This document shows, piece after piece, positions 1-8,250 of a stretch of 64,000 nt of DNA. The stretch lies in the NCBI RefSeq assembly GCF_002284565.1, contig NZ_NPKI01000032.1, positions 186,390 to 250,389 on the forward strand, given 5' to 3'. Origin of the DNA: Mesorhizobium mediterraneum (GTDB lineage: Bacteria > Pseudomonadota > Alphaproteobacteria > Rhizobiales > Rhizobiaceae). The position numbers and the translations under genes are program-made. A model generated the notes under the pieces. The model was not told the DNA's origin and made no database searches. It saw only the letters and a list, made by a program, of their open reading frames with translations. The first letter of the stretch is position 1, and every line of letters starts with the position of its first letter.

Positions 1-186
1 GCCACCGAGATGGTCAGGGCGATGGATGAAAAGGTGCTCAACGAGCGTGTCATTCCGCAGATCCCGGTCGGCCGCCTCGGCGAACCGGAAGAGATCGCAC
101 GCTGCGTCGTCTTCCTCGCTTCCGACGATGCCGGCTTCATCACCGGCTCGACCATATCAGCCAATGGCGGTCAGTATATCGCCTGA
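1..186 (+). CDS. phbB: acetoacetyl-CoA reductase (SDR family), C-terminal part
   Basis: This is the last 61 residues of a short-chain dehydrogenase that is open at the left window edge and ends with TGA at 184-186. The tail contains the run PVGRLGEPEEIARCVVFLAS followed by a TGST.SANGGQY ending, typical of NADPH-dependent acetoacetyl-CoA reductase (PhbB/PhaB), which supplies (R)-3-hydroxybutyryl-CoA for polyhydroxybutyrate synthesis in the cytoplasm. The Rossmann fold and the catalytic Ser-Tyr-Lys residues lie outside the window. FabG-type 3-oxoacyl-ACP reductase is the main alternative, but the STISANGGQY end fits PhbB better. Confidence 0.8.
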   Translation, partial: ATEMVRAMDEKVLNERVIPQIPVGRLGEPEEIARCVVFLASDDAGFITGSTISANGGQYIA

Positions 187-285
187 GGCGTCGGCTCCTC
201 GCCGATAATTGATCTGCCACTCCAGCGGCCGGTACGGGCAAGATCGACGCTGGCCCGGATAATCGCGGCTGTCAGGCGACAAACT

Positions 286-1533
286 TCAGCCCTGGTTCGG
301 CTGCAGGCTTGGTCTGGGCGATCGGACCTGGCTCGCGCGAAGGTGTGCGGGCAGGCGGGCAAGCGGCGCCCGGCTGAGGCCTGACAGTTTCAAGGCGATG
401 CGACGCTTCAGGAATGGGTTGAGGTTCAGCACGGAAAGCACGAGATTGCGGACGAACCGCTTCACCGGACTGCGGGTAAGCGCCATCTCGGTCATCGTGC
501 CCGCCAATTCAAGCACCTCTTGGGCCGCAGGACGCCGCAGCGCTTCGTAGAGGTCGAGCTCCGCTTCCGGGCGCACGCCGTTCACCACGTCGCCAAGCAA
601 CTGACCAAGCACGACCGCGTCGATGATGCCGGTGTTCATGCCTTGCCCTCCCGCCGGGCTGTGCACGTGCGCGGCATCACCCATGAGGAACAACCGGTCC
701 TTGCGGTACGAGCGGACCAGGCGGTGATGCACGCGAAAACGCGAACTCCACGACAGCTCGAGCACCCGGGTTCTGTTTTTGGTCGGTCCACGGCTGTCGA
801 GCAGCGCCTGGATGTCGGCGACCTCGGGCTTTTCCGGCGCATCATCCATGGTTGCGACGACCCGGTATGATCCGTCCGGAAGCGGTGCCACCACCACCAG
901 CCCGGCTGGTGCAAAGAACAGCGACACTTCGGTCGGCCCAACCGGCCAGTCGAGACGAACATCGGCGAGTACGAACGAAGCGTCATAGGCCGCGCCGTCG
1001 AACTCGATGCCGGTCGACTTACGCACCAGGCTGTGCATGCCGTCGGCACCAACGACATAGCGCGCCGATATCAGTTTCTCGAGGCCGTTCTCGACCACCG
1101 TCACGCGCGCGCCGTCAACGCCCTGAACGACCGCCTTGGCCTCGACCATGCGGTGAACCACGCCGCCAAGGGCGGCAATCCGTTCGGCGAACACCTGCTC
1201 GGTCAGGTTCTGAGGCAGCATCATCAAATAGGGATGCCTCGACGGAAGCTTGCCGAAATCGAGCTTGAGCAGCGCCCGATTGCGGTCGCGAATAGCGAAA
1301 TTCTGCAGCTTCAGCGCAAGTTCGCTCAGCCGCTGCGTGACGCCGAGAGGCTCCAGCGATTCCAGCGTCTGGGCGTGGATGACGCCAGCCCGCGAGGTCT
1401 GAAGCCCCTGCGCCAGTCTGTCGATCAGAACATGATCGACACCGGCCTGGTGCAGCACGATGGACAGCGCCATGCCGGTCGGGCCGGCGCCAATGATCAG
1501 GACTTCTGTTGTATCTGTTGTATCGGGCAACAT
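286..1533 (-). CDS. FAD-dependent aromatic-ring-type monooxygenase
   Basis: This is a class A flavoprotein monooxygenase of about 415 residues. It has an N-terminal FAD-binding motif (GAGPTG, residues ~13-18), a mid-protein GADGMHS motif and the second FAD motif GDAAHVHSPAGGQGMN near residue 290. The family (PheA/TfdB/MhpA/UbiH-like) hydroxylates phenolic or related substrates with NAD(P)H and O2. An ATG at 1545 is also in frame, but the ATG at 1533 is preceded at ideal distance by GGAGAGA, so I prefer it; the upstream ATG would sit next to an operator. The gene is divergent from a TetR regulator (1616) with two palindromes between them, suggesting substrate-inducible control. The substrate cannot be read from sequence. 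Confidence 0.85.
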   Translation of the reverse strand: MLPDTTDTTEVLIIGAGPTGMALSIVLHQAGVDHVLIDRLAQGLQTSRAGVIHAQTLESLEPLGVTQRLSELALKLQNFAIRDRNRALLKLDFGKLPSRHPYLMMLPQNLTEQVFAERIAALGGVVHRMVEAKAVVQGVDGARVTVVENGLEKLISARYVVGADGMHSLVRKSTGIEFDGAAYDASFVLADVRLDWPVGPTEVSLFFAPAGLVVVAPLPDGSYRVVATMDDAPEKPEVADIQALLDSRGPTKNRTRVLELSWSSRFRVHHRLVRSYRKDRLFLMGDAAHVHSPAGGQGMNTGIIDAVVLGQLLGDVVNGVRPEAELDLYEALRRPAAQEVLELAGTMTEMALTRSPVKRFVRNLVLSVLNLNPFLKRRIALKLSGLSRAPLARLPAHLRASQVRSPRPSLQPNQG

Positions 1534-1548
1534 TTCTCTCTCCATTTG

Positions 1549-1602
1549 TCAACGATCGTTGACTTTCTAGTTGGACCTATTGCATTTGTCAACGGTCGTT
1601 GG
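1549..1602. promoter_or_regulatory. paired TetR-type operators between monooxygenase and regulator
   Basis: A perfect 14-bp palindrome TCAACGATCGTTGA lies at 1549-1562, and a near-identical copy, TCAACGGTCGTTGG, lies at 1589-1602. Their centres are 40 bp apart, about four helical turns. The shared half-site CAACG-NN-CGTTG lies in the 70-bp gap between the divergent monooxygenase and TetR genes, where a TetR dimer would be expected to repress both. The assignment to the adjacent regulator is inferred from position. Confidence 0.8.
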
Positions 1603-1615
1603 CATATGAATTTTC

Positions 1616-2209
1616 ATGACCGAGAATCAGCCGAAGAAACCCAGCAAGTCGGACCGCACGCGCGCCCAAATCCTTAAGGCCGCGAGGCTTCTGTTCGCCG
1701 AGCACGGCTACGACGGCGCCTCCATCCGCGACGTCGCCGCGCATGCCTCGATCGATCCGGCCATGGTGATCCGCTATTTCCGCAGCAAGGACGAGCTGTT
1801 CGCCAGGGCGGCGGTAATCGACTTGCAATTGCCGGCACTGCGGGTGCTCGACCGAAACGCCGTCGGCGAAACGTTGATCAGGCGTTTTCTCGAAATCTGG
1901 GAGAGCCCGGCCAGCGGTCCTGGCATGGCCATTCTGCTGCGTTCGGCGACGTCGAACGAATTCGCTGCCGAAAAGTTGCGCGACGTATTTGGCAACCAGG
2001 TGAGGCCGGTGGTCGCGGCGGTCGCCGACCCCGCCGACCCCGCCGACGCCGGCCGACGGGCGGGGCTCGTTTCGAGCCAGTTGCTGGGTTTGGCGATGTG
2101 CCGATACCTGCTGCGGCTTCCGCCCGTCGTCGCCCTGTCCCACGACGAGATCATCCAGAACATCGGCCCTACTTTGCAGCGCTATGTCGTGGGAGAGGAC
2201 GTATCTTGA
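1616..2209 (+). CDS. TetR/AcrR family transcriptional regulator
   Basis: This 197-residue protein has a classic TetR N-terminal helix-turn-helix (about residues 15-60) ending in PAMVIRYFRSKDELF. The C-terminal ligand domain is poorly conserved but includes an AspPro-rich stretch around residue 140, encoded by a tandem CCCGCCGAC repeat. It probably represses the divergent flavin monooxygenase and itself through the two palindromes just upstream. The natural ligand is unknown. The start at 1616 gives the usual short pre-HTH tail. Confidence 0.88.
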   Translation: MTENQPKKPSKSDRTRAQILKAARLLFAEHGYDGASIRDVAAHASIDPAMVIRYFRSKDELFARAAVIDLQLPALRVLDRNAVGETLIRRFLEIWESPASGPGMAILLRSATSNEFAAEKLRDVFGNQVRPVVAAVADPADPADAGRRAGLVSSQLLGLAMCRYLLRLPPVVALSHDEIIQNIGPTLQRYVVGEDVS

Positions 2210-2894
2210 ACCTGCCGTTCAGCGGGTGGCCGAGTCTGGTCCTGCAACGACTGCTGCCGACCGATTGCGGGAGGCCGATTTGTGCCGAAGCGGCACGCAA
2301 AGGTTAACGGCGGTCGCGCAGCCTGTGCAAAACCCTGTTCCCGCCTGTGGATTCTCGGTGGAAAACCTGTTCACAACACAACATGTTGGGGTGAACAAAC
2401 GGGGAAACTTCCGCCAGCGCTGATTCGTCGCCGTTTCGTTCCGGCTTTGACCGGAAGGTTAACGACAAAGGCTGAAAACACCCCTCGAACCGTTAAGGCG
2501 CGTTAGGAAAGATCAATAATTTCATAATGTTGGGTGACGCCTGCCGGCCTGCGCCGATCGTTCACCGGCAAATGTTAACGACGACGTCCGCCCTGCATGA
2601 ATCGGGCCAGTTCAGCGATTCAGCATGTGGTGAGACTCGCCGGCAAAAAACCCAGATATAGCCGTGAACAAACCCTGAATCAGCAAGAGTCAGCGATTCG
2701 TAGCTGATTCGTTCCAGACTCGTTCCAACTGTTAAATCAGGACCGGTTGACAACACCAGACGGGAGCCTTCGAGCTGCCGTTGGAACATTCCGCTTTCGC
2801 TTCGCGCCCGAAATCCCTATGTGTCGCTTGTCACACGCGCCACCATGGGGCGCGCTCCCGACAACGCGAGGCAGAGAGCCTTATTTCCAGGTCG
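2210..2894 (+). other. 685-bp gene-free region with GANTC cluster upstream of the helicase operon
   Basis: No convincing coding sequence is present. The stretch is less GC-rich than its surroundings, carries scattered GTTAAC-type sequences and contains eleven GANTC sites, eight of them in 2599-2721. A TTGACA hexamer (2747-2752) could be a -35 for the helicase, but no good -10 follows. The open frame from 2781 extends into this region; the ATG at 2895, preceded by AGG, is the more plausible start because homology to helicases begins just after it. Confidence 0.6.
2599..2721. promoter_or_regulatory. cluster of eight GANTC (CcrM) methylation sites
   Basis: GANTC occurs at 2599, 2617, 2634, 2677, 2687, 2695, 2706 and 2717, so eight sites in 123 bp, against roughly one per 256 bp expected at random. 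CcrM of alphaproteobacteria methylates GANTC, and clusters in promoters or origins make transcription or initiation sensitive to the hemimethylated state after fork passage. The sites are seen directly; the regulatory effect is inferred. Confidence 0.65.
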
Positions 2895-5800
2895 ATGAAC
2901 ATCCAGTCGAAACACACTGAGCCGCTGATCCTGTCGGGCCGCGACGTGACTGCCGTGCTCGGGCCGACCAATACCGGTAAGACCCATCTCGCCATCGAGC
3001 GCATGGTGGCGCATGAAAGCGGCATTATCGGCCTGCCGCTCAGGCTGCTCGCTCGCGAGGTTTATACACGCGTCTGCGAGAAGGTCGGCGCTCACAAGGT
3101 GGCGCTCATCACCGGCGAGGAGAAGATCCAGCCCGACGGCGCCAGATATTCGGTCTGCACGGTGGAAGCTATGCCGCGCCAGACCGACGCCGCCTTCGTC
3201 GCCATCGACGAGGTCCAGCTGGCCGGCGATCTCGAGCGCGGCCACATCTTCACCGACCGCATCCTGCATCTGCGCGGCCGTCAGGAGACGCTGCTGCTGG
3301 GCGCGGCCACCATGCACGGCATCCTCCAGCGTCTGCTGAAGGGCGTGTCGGTGGTGACTCGGCCACGGCTGTCGCATCTCGCCTATGCCGGCTCGAAGAA
3401 GCTGACCCGCCTGCCGCGGCGCACGGCGATCGTCGCCTTTTCCGCCGACGAGGTCTACGCCATCGCCGAACTGATCCGCCGCCAGCAGGGCGGTGCGGCC
3501 GTCGTGCTCGGCGCGCTATCGCCGCGCACTCGCAACGCGCAGGTGGCGCTGTTCCAGTCAGGTGATGTCGATTACCTGATCGCCACCGATGCGATCGGCA
3601 TGGGCCTAAACCTCGATCTCGATCATGTCGCCTTCGCCCAGAACCGTAAATTCGATGGCTACCAGTATCGCAACCTGACGGCGGCCGAGCTCGGCCAGAT
3701 CGCCGGCCGCGCTGGCCGGCACTTGCGCGACGGCACCTTCGGCGTCACCGGCCAGGTCGATCCGCTCGACGAAGATCTGGTCAAGAAGATCGAAGGGCAT
3801 GAGTTCGACCCGGTGAAGGTGCTGCAATGGCGCACCGCGCATTTCGATTTCGCCAGCCTCGATGCGCTGAAGCGCTCCATCGAGACCAACGCACCGGTCG
3901 AAGGCCTGACCCGTGCGCTGCCGGCAGTGGATGCACAGGCGCTCGAGCATTTGTCCCGCGACGAGGACATCCGGGCGCTTGCCACCGACGCCAGGCGCGT
4001 GGCGCTGCTGTGGGAGGCCTGTGCCCTCCCCGACTACAGGAAGATCGCGCCGGCCCAGCATGCCGACCTGATCGCCTCGATCTACACGGACCTTGCCAGG
4101 CATGGCCATGTCGACGAGAATTACATGGCAGAGCAGGTCCGCCGTGCCGACACCACCGAGGGCGACATCGACACGCTGTCGCACCGGATTGCCCAGATCC
4201 GCACCTGGACTTTCGTCTCCAACCGGCCCGGCTGGCTGGCCGATCAGGCACACTGGCAGGAAAAGACGCGCGAAATCGAAGACAGATTGTCGGATGCGCT
4301 GCATGAGCGGTTGACGAAACGCTTCGTAGACCGCAGGACTTCCGTCCTCATGCGGCGCCTTAGAGAAAATACCATGCCTGAAGCCGAAATTAGCCCAACC
4401 GGAACCGTCCTCGTCGAAGGCCACCATGTCGGCGAGCTGCAGGGGTTCCGCTTCACCGCCGACCAGAGCGCCGGCGGCGAGGACGCCAAGGCGGTGCGCA
4501 CGGCAGCCCAAAAGGCGCTTGCAGCCGAATTCGAGGCGCGGGCCGAGCGCTTCGGCGCCTCGGCCAACGGCGACATCGCGCTCGGCTCCGACGGCACGCT
4601 GCGCTGGATCGGCGCGCCGATCGGCACGCTGGTCGCAGGCGACGAGCCGCTGAAGCCGCGCCTTGTGCTGCTGGCCGACGAGCAGCTCACCGGTCCAGCC
4701 CGCGACAAGGTCGCGGCGCGCGCCGAGCGCTTCGTCAATTTTCAGATCGAGTCCTTGCTGAAGCCGCTGGTCGACCTCAAGAACGCCGAGCAGATCACCG
4801 GCATCGGCCGCGGCATCGCCTTCCAGCTCGTCGAGCATTTCGGCCTCATCAACCGCCGCGACATCGCCGAGGAGATGAAGTCGCTCGACCAGGAAGGCCG
4901 CGCCGCCCTTCGCCGGCTCGGCGTGCGCTTCGGCGCCTACCACGTCTTCGTGCCTGCGCTGATCAAGCCGGCCCCGGCCGGACTGGTGACGCTGTTATGG
5001 GCCCTGAGGAACGACGGCAAGGACAAGCCCGGCTTTGGCGACGTGGTTCACGCGCTGGCCTCCGGCCGCACCTCGGTGGTCATCGATCCCACCTTCGACA
5101 AGACCTTCTACAAGCTGGCCGGCTACCGCAATCTCGGCCGTCGCGCGGTGCGCGTCGACATCCTTGAACGGCTGGCCGATCTGATTCGGCCGGCAACCAA
5201 CTGGAAGCCGGGCCTCGGTCAGCGGCCCGAGGGCGCCTATGACGGTCAGTCCTTCATGGTGACGCCGCCGATGATGTCGATCCTCGGCGCCACTGCCGAC
5301 GACATGGAAGAGATTTTGAAAGGTCTCGGCTATCGCGCCGAGCCGAAGCCGGTGGCCGAGGTGAAGGCGCGGCTCGAGGCACAGGACAATGCCGCGCGTG
5401 AAGCCGCCGCGGCTAAGCAGGCGGCGCAAGAACAAGCCGAGCAGGCCAAGGCAGTGGAAGCCGCGATTGCGGACACAGCCGCCGAGGCGCCGGCCGAGAG
5501 TTCGGAATCGGAAGCGGCTACCGCGGCAGAGGCCACAGCCGAAGTTCCCGCGGAACCCGCAACCGAAGCGGAGCCTGTCGCGGAACCTCAGCTGGAAACT
5601 CCGGCTGAGGTCACGGAAGAGGAGCTGCCTGCAGCGGAAACCGCAGCTGAAGTGCCTGCGGTATCAGCGGCTCAGCCAGAGGCAGAACCCGAAGCCGCCG
5701 AGGTTGAGGTCGCACCGGCAGAGCCGGCTTCCGAAACCTCGCCTGCAACGGAAGCAGTTTCGGCCGAGCCTGCCGCGGCGGCGGAAGCCGCCACTGGCGA

Positions 5801-6308
5801 GGCTGTTCCAGAGGCCGAGGAACCAAAACCCATTCTGTTGTGGCGGCAGGGCCGCTTCGACCAGCGCCCGCGCCACCGCCACCATGACAACCGGCCCCGT
5901 GACAATTCACGGGACAATCGCCCGCGCAACGGGCAAGCCGCGCGCGACGGCCGTGGCGACGCGCCCGCAGATGCCACCGGCGGACAACCGGCCGGCGCTC
6001 CAGGCAGCCGGCCCACCCATGAAGGACGCCGCGACGGCGCCGGCAAGCCGCGCTTCGACCGCAGCAAATTCAAGCCCAAGCCCCAGGGCGAGGCGGGAGA
6101 GCGGCGCGACGGCAAGCCGCAGGGCGAGCGTTCCGATCGTCGCGAAAGCCGGCCTGACTGGAAGGGCGGCAGGCAGGACGGCAAGGGTGGCGCGCCAGGT
6201 GGAAAGCCCGCGTTCCAGCCTAAGCCTCGCGAGGAGCGTCCTGTGCGCTTCGACCCGGATTCTCCATTCGCCAAGCTCGCCGCGTTGCGCGACCAGCTGA
6301 AGAAGTAA
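2895..6308 (+). CDS. Suv3-like DEAD/DEAH helicase with long disordered C-terminus (MgpS-like)
   Basis: This 1137-residue ATP-dependent helicase has Walker A GPTNTGKT at residues 23-30, a DEVQ Walker B box near residue 103, LLLGAATMHG as motif III, and the motif V/VI region ending QIAGRAGR near residue 272. This matches the Suv3/mitochondrial RNA-degradosome helicase group, and the Rhizobiales homologues are often called MgpS. After about residue 828 the protein becomes Ala/Glu/Pro-rich (acidic, to ~978) and then Arg/Gly/Asp/Lys-rich (basic, to ~1111), a pattern typical of RNA-binding, protein-recruiting or phase-separating tails. It heads a conserved cluster with an S4 RNA-binding protein 15 bp downstream, then fdxA and carD, pointing to RNA metabolism. 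The chosen start follows the leader at 2781-2894. Confidence 0.85.
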   Translation: MNIQSKHTEPLILSGRDVTAVLGPTNTGKTHLAIERMVAHESGIIGLPLRLLAREVYTRVCEKVGAHKVALITGEEKIQPDGARYSVCTVEAMPRQTDAAFVAIDEVQLAGDLERGHIFTDRILHLRGRQETLLLGAATMHGILQRLLKGVSVVTRPRLSHLAYAGSKKLTRLPRRTAIVAFSADEVYAIAELIRRQQGGAAVVLGALSPRTRNAQVALFQSGDVDYLIATDAIGMGLNLDLDHVAFAQNRKFDGYQYRNLTAAELGQIAGRAGRHLRDGTFGVTGQVDPLDEDLVKKIEGHEFDPVKVLQWRTAHFDFASLDALKRSIETNAPVEGLTRALPAVDAQALEHLSRDEDIRALATDARRVALLWEACALPDYRKIAPAQHADLIASIYTDLARHGHVDENYMAEQVRRADTTEGDIDTLSHRIAQIRTWTFVSNRPGWLADQAHWQEKTREIEDRLSDALHERLTKRFVDRRTSVLMRRLRENTMPEAEISPTGTVLVEGHHVGELQGFRFTADQSAGGEDAKAVRTAAQKALAAEFEARAERFGASANGDIALGSDGTLRWIGAPIGTLVAGDEPLKPRLVLLADEQLTGPARDKVAARAERFVNFQIESLLKPLVDLKNAEQITGIGRGIAFQLVEHFGLINRRDIAEEMKSLDQEGRAALRRLGVRFGAYHVFVPALIKPAPAGLVTLLWALRNDGKDKPGFGDVVHALASGRTSVVIDPTFDKTFYKLAGYRNLGRRAVRVDILERLADLIRPATNWKPGLGQRPEGAYDGQSFMVTPPMMSILGATADDMEEILKGLGYRAEPKPVAEVKARLEAQDNAAREAAAAKQAAQEQAEQAKAVEAAIADTAAEAPAESSESEAATAAEATAEVPAEPATEAEPVAEPQLETPAEVTEEELPAAETAAEVPAVSAAQPEAEPEAAEVEVAPAEPASETSPATEAVSAEPAAAAEAATGEAVPEAEEPKPILLWRQGRFDQRPRHRHHDNRPRDNSRDNRPRNGQAARDGRGDAPADATGGQPAGAPGSRPTHEGRRDGAGKPRFDRSKFKPKPQGEAGERRDGKPQGERSDRRESRPDWKGGRQDGKGGAPGGKPAFQPKPREERPVRFDPDSPFAKLAALRDQLKK

Positions 6309-6323
6309 GCCCCGCTCGCTCCG

Positions 6324-6710
6324 ATGGTCACTGATGCCCGCCAGCGCATCGACAAATGGCTGTTCTTTTCGCGTGCGGTGAAATCGCGATCGCTTGCCGC
6401 GAAGCTGGTGGTGGCCGGACGCGTCCGCATCAATCGCGACAAAGCAGCGCAGGCCTCCGATATGGTTCGGGTCGGCGACGTCCTGACCATCACTCTTGAG
6501 CGACGCATCTTCATCTGGAAGGTGCTCGGCACGGGGAGCCGGCGCGGCCCGGCCGAGGAAGCGCGCCTGCTTTACGAGGATATGTCGCCACCGCCGGTGC
6601 CAAAAGGCGAGGCCGTTCCGGATGCGATTCCCGCGCTGCGCGATGCCGGCAGCGGCCGCCCGACCAAGAAGGAACGCCGGGATACCGACCGGTTGTTCGA
6701 CGACGACTGA
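6324..6710 (+). CDS. S4-domain RNA-binding protein (Hsp15/HslR-like)
   Basis: The protein has 128 residues. An S4 RNA-binding domain occupies residues ~5-65 (QRIDKWLFFSRAVKSRS and AGRVRINRDKA motifs), followed by a basic tail. Hsp15-type proteins bind free 50S subunits carrying stalled nascent chains and assist ribosome recycling. The gene starts 15 bp after the helicase stop, so the two are very likely co-transcribed. No strong Shine-Dalgarno is visible, which fits translational coupling. Confidence 0.85.
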   Translation: MVTDARQRIDKWLFFSRAVKSRSLAAKLVVAGRVRINRDKAAQASDMVRVGDVLTITLERRIFIWKVLGTGSRRGPAEEARLLYEDMSPPPVPKGEAVPDAIPALRDAGSGRPTKKERRDTDRLFDDD

Positions 6711-6859
6711 CGCATAACCGGGCTTAGCCGCATCGCCCCTCTGGAATTCCATTCCGGAACATCGGTGTCGCGCGGCAATGGCTGCCCTTGCAAGCAGCGG
6801 GTAAAGGCGTTACCTGACCAAAAAAGCCCAACAAAAACGGGACGTCCCGGAGCCGACTG

Positions 6860-7198
6860 ATGACCTATGTCGTGACCGACAATTGCATAAAATGCAAATA
6901 CATGGACTGCATCGAGGTCTGTCCGGTCGACTGTTTCTACGAAGGCGAGAACATGCTCGTCATCCATCCCGACGAGTGCATCGACTGTGGCGTCTGCGAA
7001 CCCGAATGCCCGGCCGACGCGATCAAGCCGGATACCGAGCCGGGTCTCGACAAATGGCTGCAGATCAACACCGAATATGCTGATAAATGGCCCAACATCA
7101 CCGCCAAGAAGGAGCCGCCGGCCGACGCCAAATCCTTCGATGGCGAGGCCGGCAAGTTCGAGAAATATTTCTCCGCCGAGCCCGGCGAAGGCGACTGA
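6860..7198 (+). CDS. fdxA: seven-iron ferredoxin FdxA
   Basis: This 112-residue [3Fe-4S][4Fe-4S] ferredoxin has the Azotobacter FdI cysteine pattern. C9, C17 and C50 can ligate the 3Fe-4S cluster, C21, C40, C43 and C46 the 4Fe-4S cluster, and C25 matches the free cysteine. Length and the acidic C-terminal extension are normal for the family. FdxA is a low-potential cytoplasmic electron carrier implicated in redox and oxidative-stress functions. It lies 150 bp after the S4 gene and probably has its own promoter. Confidence 0.95.
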   Translation: MTYVVTDNCIKCKYMDCIEVCPVDCFYEGENMLVIHPDECIDCGVCEPECPADAIKPDTEPGLDKWLQINTEYADKWPNITAKKEPPADAKSFDGEAGKFEKYFSAEPGEGD

Positions 7199-7301
7199 CA
7201 AGACCGCTGAGTCAGCCAGCATAACGCCGCGTAATAGGCACGGCACATTAACCGCCTTGACAGGCGGCGATGGCGCATGGCCTTCGCGCGTGCAGCAAAA
7301 C

Positions 7302-7330
7302 CTTGATTCTTCCGACTTTTTGTGCTACAT
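7302..7330 (+). promoter_or_regulatory. housekeeping-type promoter of carD
   Basis: CTTGAT (7302-7307), a 17-bp spacer and CTACAT (7325-7330) match the alphaproteobacterial sigma-70 pattern CTTGAC-N17-CTATAT closely. Transcription from about 7337 would give a leader of some 230 nt before carD. The gap from 7199 to 7564 otherwise shows no gene. Confidence 0.7.
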
Positions 7331-7564
7331 CAACCAAACATGCCGGTGACACAACGTCGATTTATGGCGCAAACGCCCCAAATCACTGAAAGGTGAATTT
7401 CTCAATCCGGACCAGAGTGATCTGGGGCAGGCGATCGCAATTATGCGGTTTGCCGGCCTCGGCTTTTCCGGTGGGTTCATCGTTGCGCGGCTAACGATCG
7501 GTTACCCGATCGCGCGAGTTCGGCCGGCAGAATGCCGGTACCACACCAAGGAGTTCATGGCGTA

Positions 7565-8146
7565 ATGGCAACTATCACCCCGCAGAAGAAGTCCAGCGCA
7601 GCGCGTCACGGTTTTAAGACCGGCGAGTACATCGTCTATCCGGCGCATGGCGTCGGCCAGATCGTCTCGATCGACGAGCAGGAAGTTGCGGGCCACAAGC
7701 TGGAACTGTTCGTCATCGACTTCCAGAAGGACAAGATGCGCCTGAAGGTGCCGGTTGCGAAGGCGACCTCCATCGGCATGCGCAAGCTGTCGGAAGAAGA
7801 TTATGTCGATCGCGCGCTGAAAGTTGTGCAGGGCCGCGCCCGCGTCAAGCGCACCATGTGGTCGCGCCGCGCCCAGGAATATGACGCGAAGATCAATTCC
7901 GGCGACCTGATCTCGATCTCGGAAGTGGTGCGCGACCTCTACCGCGCCGACAACCAGCCGGAGCAGTCCTATTCCGAGCGCCAGCTTTATGAGGCGGCAC
8001 TCGACCGCATGGCGCGAGAGATCGCGGCCGTCAACCGCATGTCGGAAACCGAAGCGGTGCGCCTCATCGAGGTGAACCTCAACAAGGGTCCGAAGCGCGG
8101 CGCCAAGGCCGACAACGAAGAAGCCGAGCAGGAAGAAGCTGCCTGA
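7565..8146 (+). CDS. carD: CarD family transcriptional regulator (CdnL-like)
   Basis: The protein has 193 residues. The N-terminal CarD_CdnL/TRCF RNA-polymerase-interacting domain contains GEYIVYPAHGVGQI, followed by the helical DNA-binding part (WSRRAQEYDAKI, LYEAALDRMAREIA). CarD/CdnL binds the RNAP beta subunit and stabilises open complexes at rRNA and growth genes. The frame is open from 7532, but family alignments begin at MATITPQ, and AAGGAG (7548-7553) lies 11 nt upstream. A two-codon ORF, ATG-GCG-TAA at 7557-7565, overlaps the start codon by one base. A strong terminator follows at 8171. Confidence 0.93.
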   Translation: MATITPQKKSSAARHGFKTGEYIVYPAHGVGQIVSIDEQEVAGHKLELFVIDFQKDKMRLKVPVAKATSIGMRKLSEEDYVDRALKVVQGRARVKRTMWSRRAQEYDAKINSGDLISISEVVRDLYRADNQPEQSYSERQLYEAALDRMAREIAAVNRMSETEAVRLIEVNLNKGPKRGAKADNEEAEQEEAA

Positions 8147-8170
8147 GCGCTTTCGCCTTAGAATTCAGAA

Positions 8171-8200
8171 AAACCCGGCCTCGCGCCGGGTTTTTTGTTT
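8171..8200 (+). terminator. intrinsic terminator of carD
   Basis: The stem AACCCGGC (8172-8179) pairs with GCCGGGTT (8185-8192) around a CTCGC loop and is followed by TTTTTTGTTTTTTG. This is a canonical Rho-independent terminator 25 bp after the carD stop. Confidence 0.93.
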
Positions 8201-8202
8201 TT

Positions 8203-8250
8203 TGCATGTCGTTATGCCAAAACCGCTACGCCCTTTTGGGGCAGCATGCA
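8203..8250. repeat. RIME-like palindromic repeat (TGCATGTCGTT family), copy 1
   Basis: This imperfect palindrome begins TGCATGTCGTTATGCC and ends TTTTGGGGCAGCATGCA. Copies of the same family occur at 37751-37796 and 44390-44436. It sits between the carD terminator and the stop codon of the ABC ATPase, which it abuts. Such short intergenic palindromes are widespread in rhizobial genomes (RIME elements). Confidence 0.8.

Noticed and set aside
2310..2780. Possible replication origin (GANTC cluster, GTTAAC and TGTTCACA-like sequences)
   Set aside because: I find no good match to TTATCCACA-type DnaA boxes and none of the usual oriC neighbours (hemE, parAB, gidA, repABC). The GANTC cluster is kept as a separate observation.
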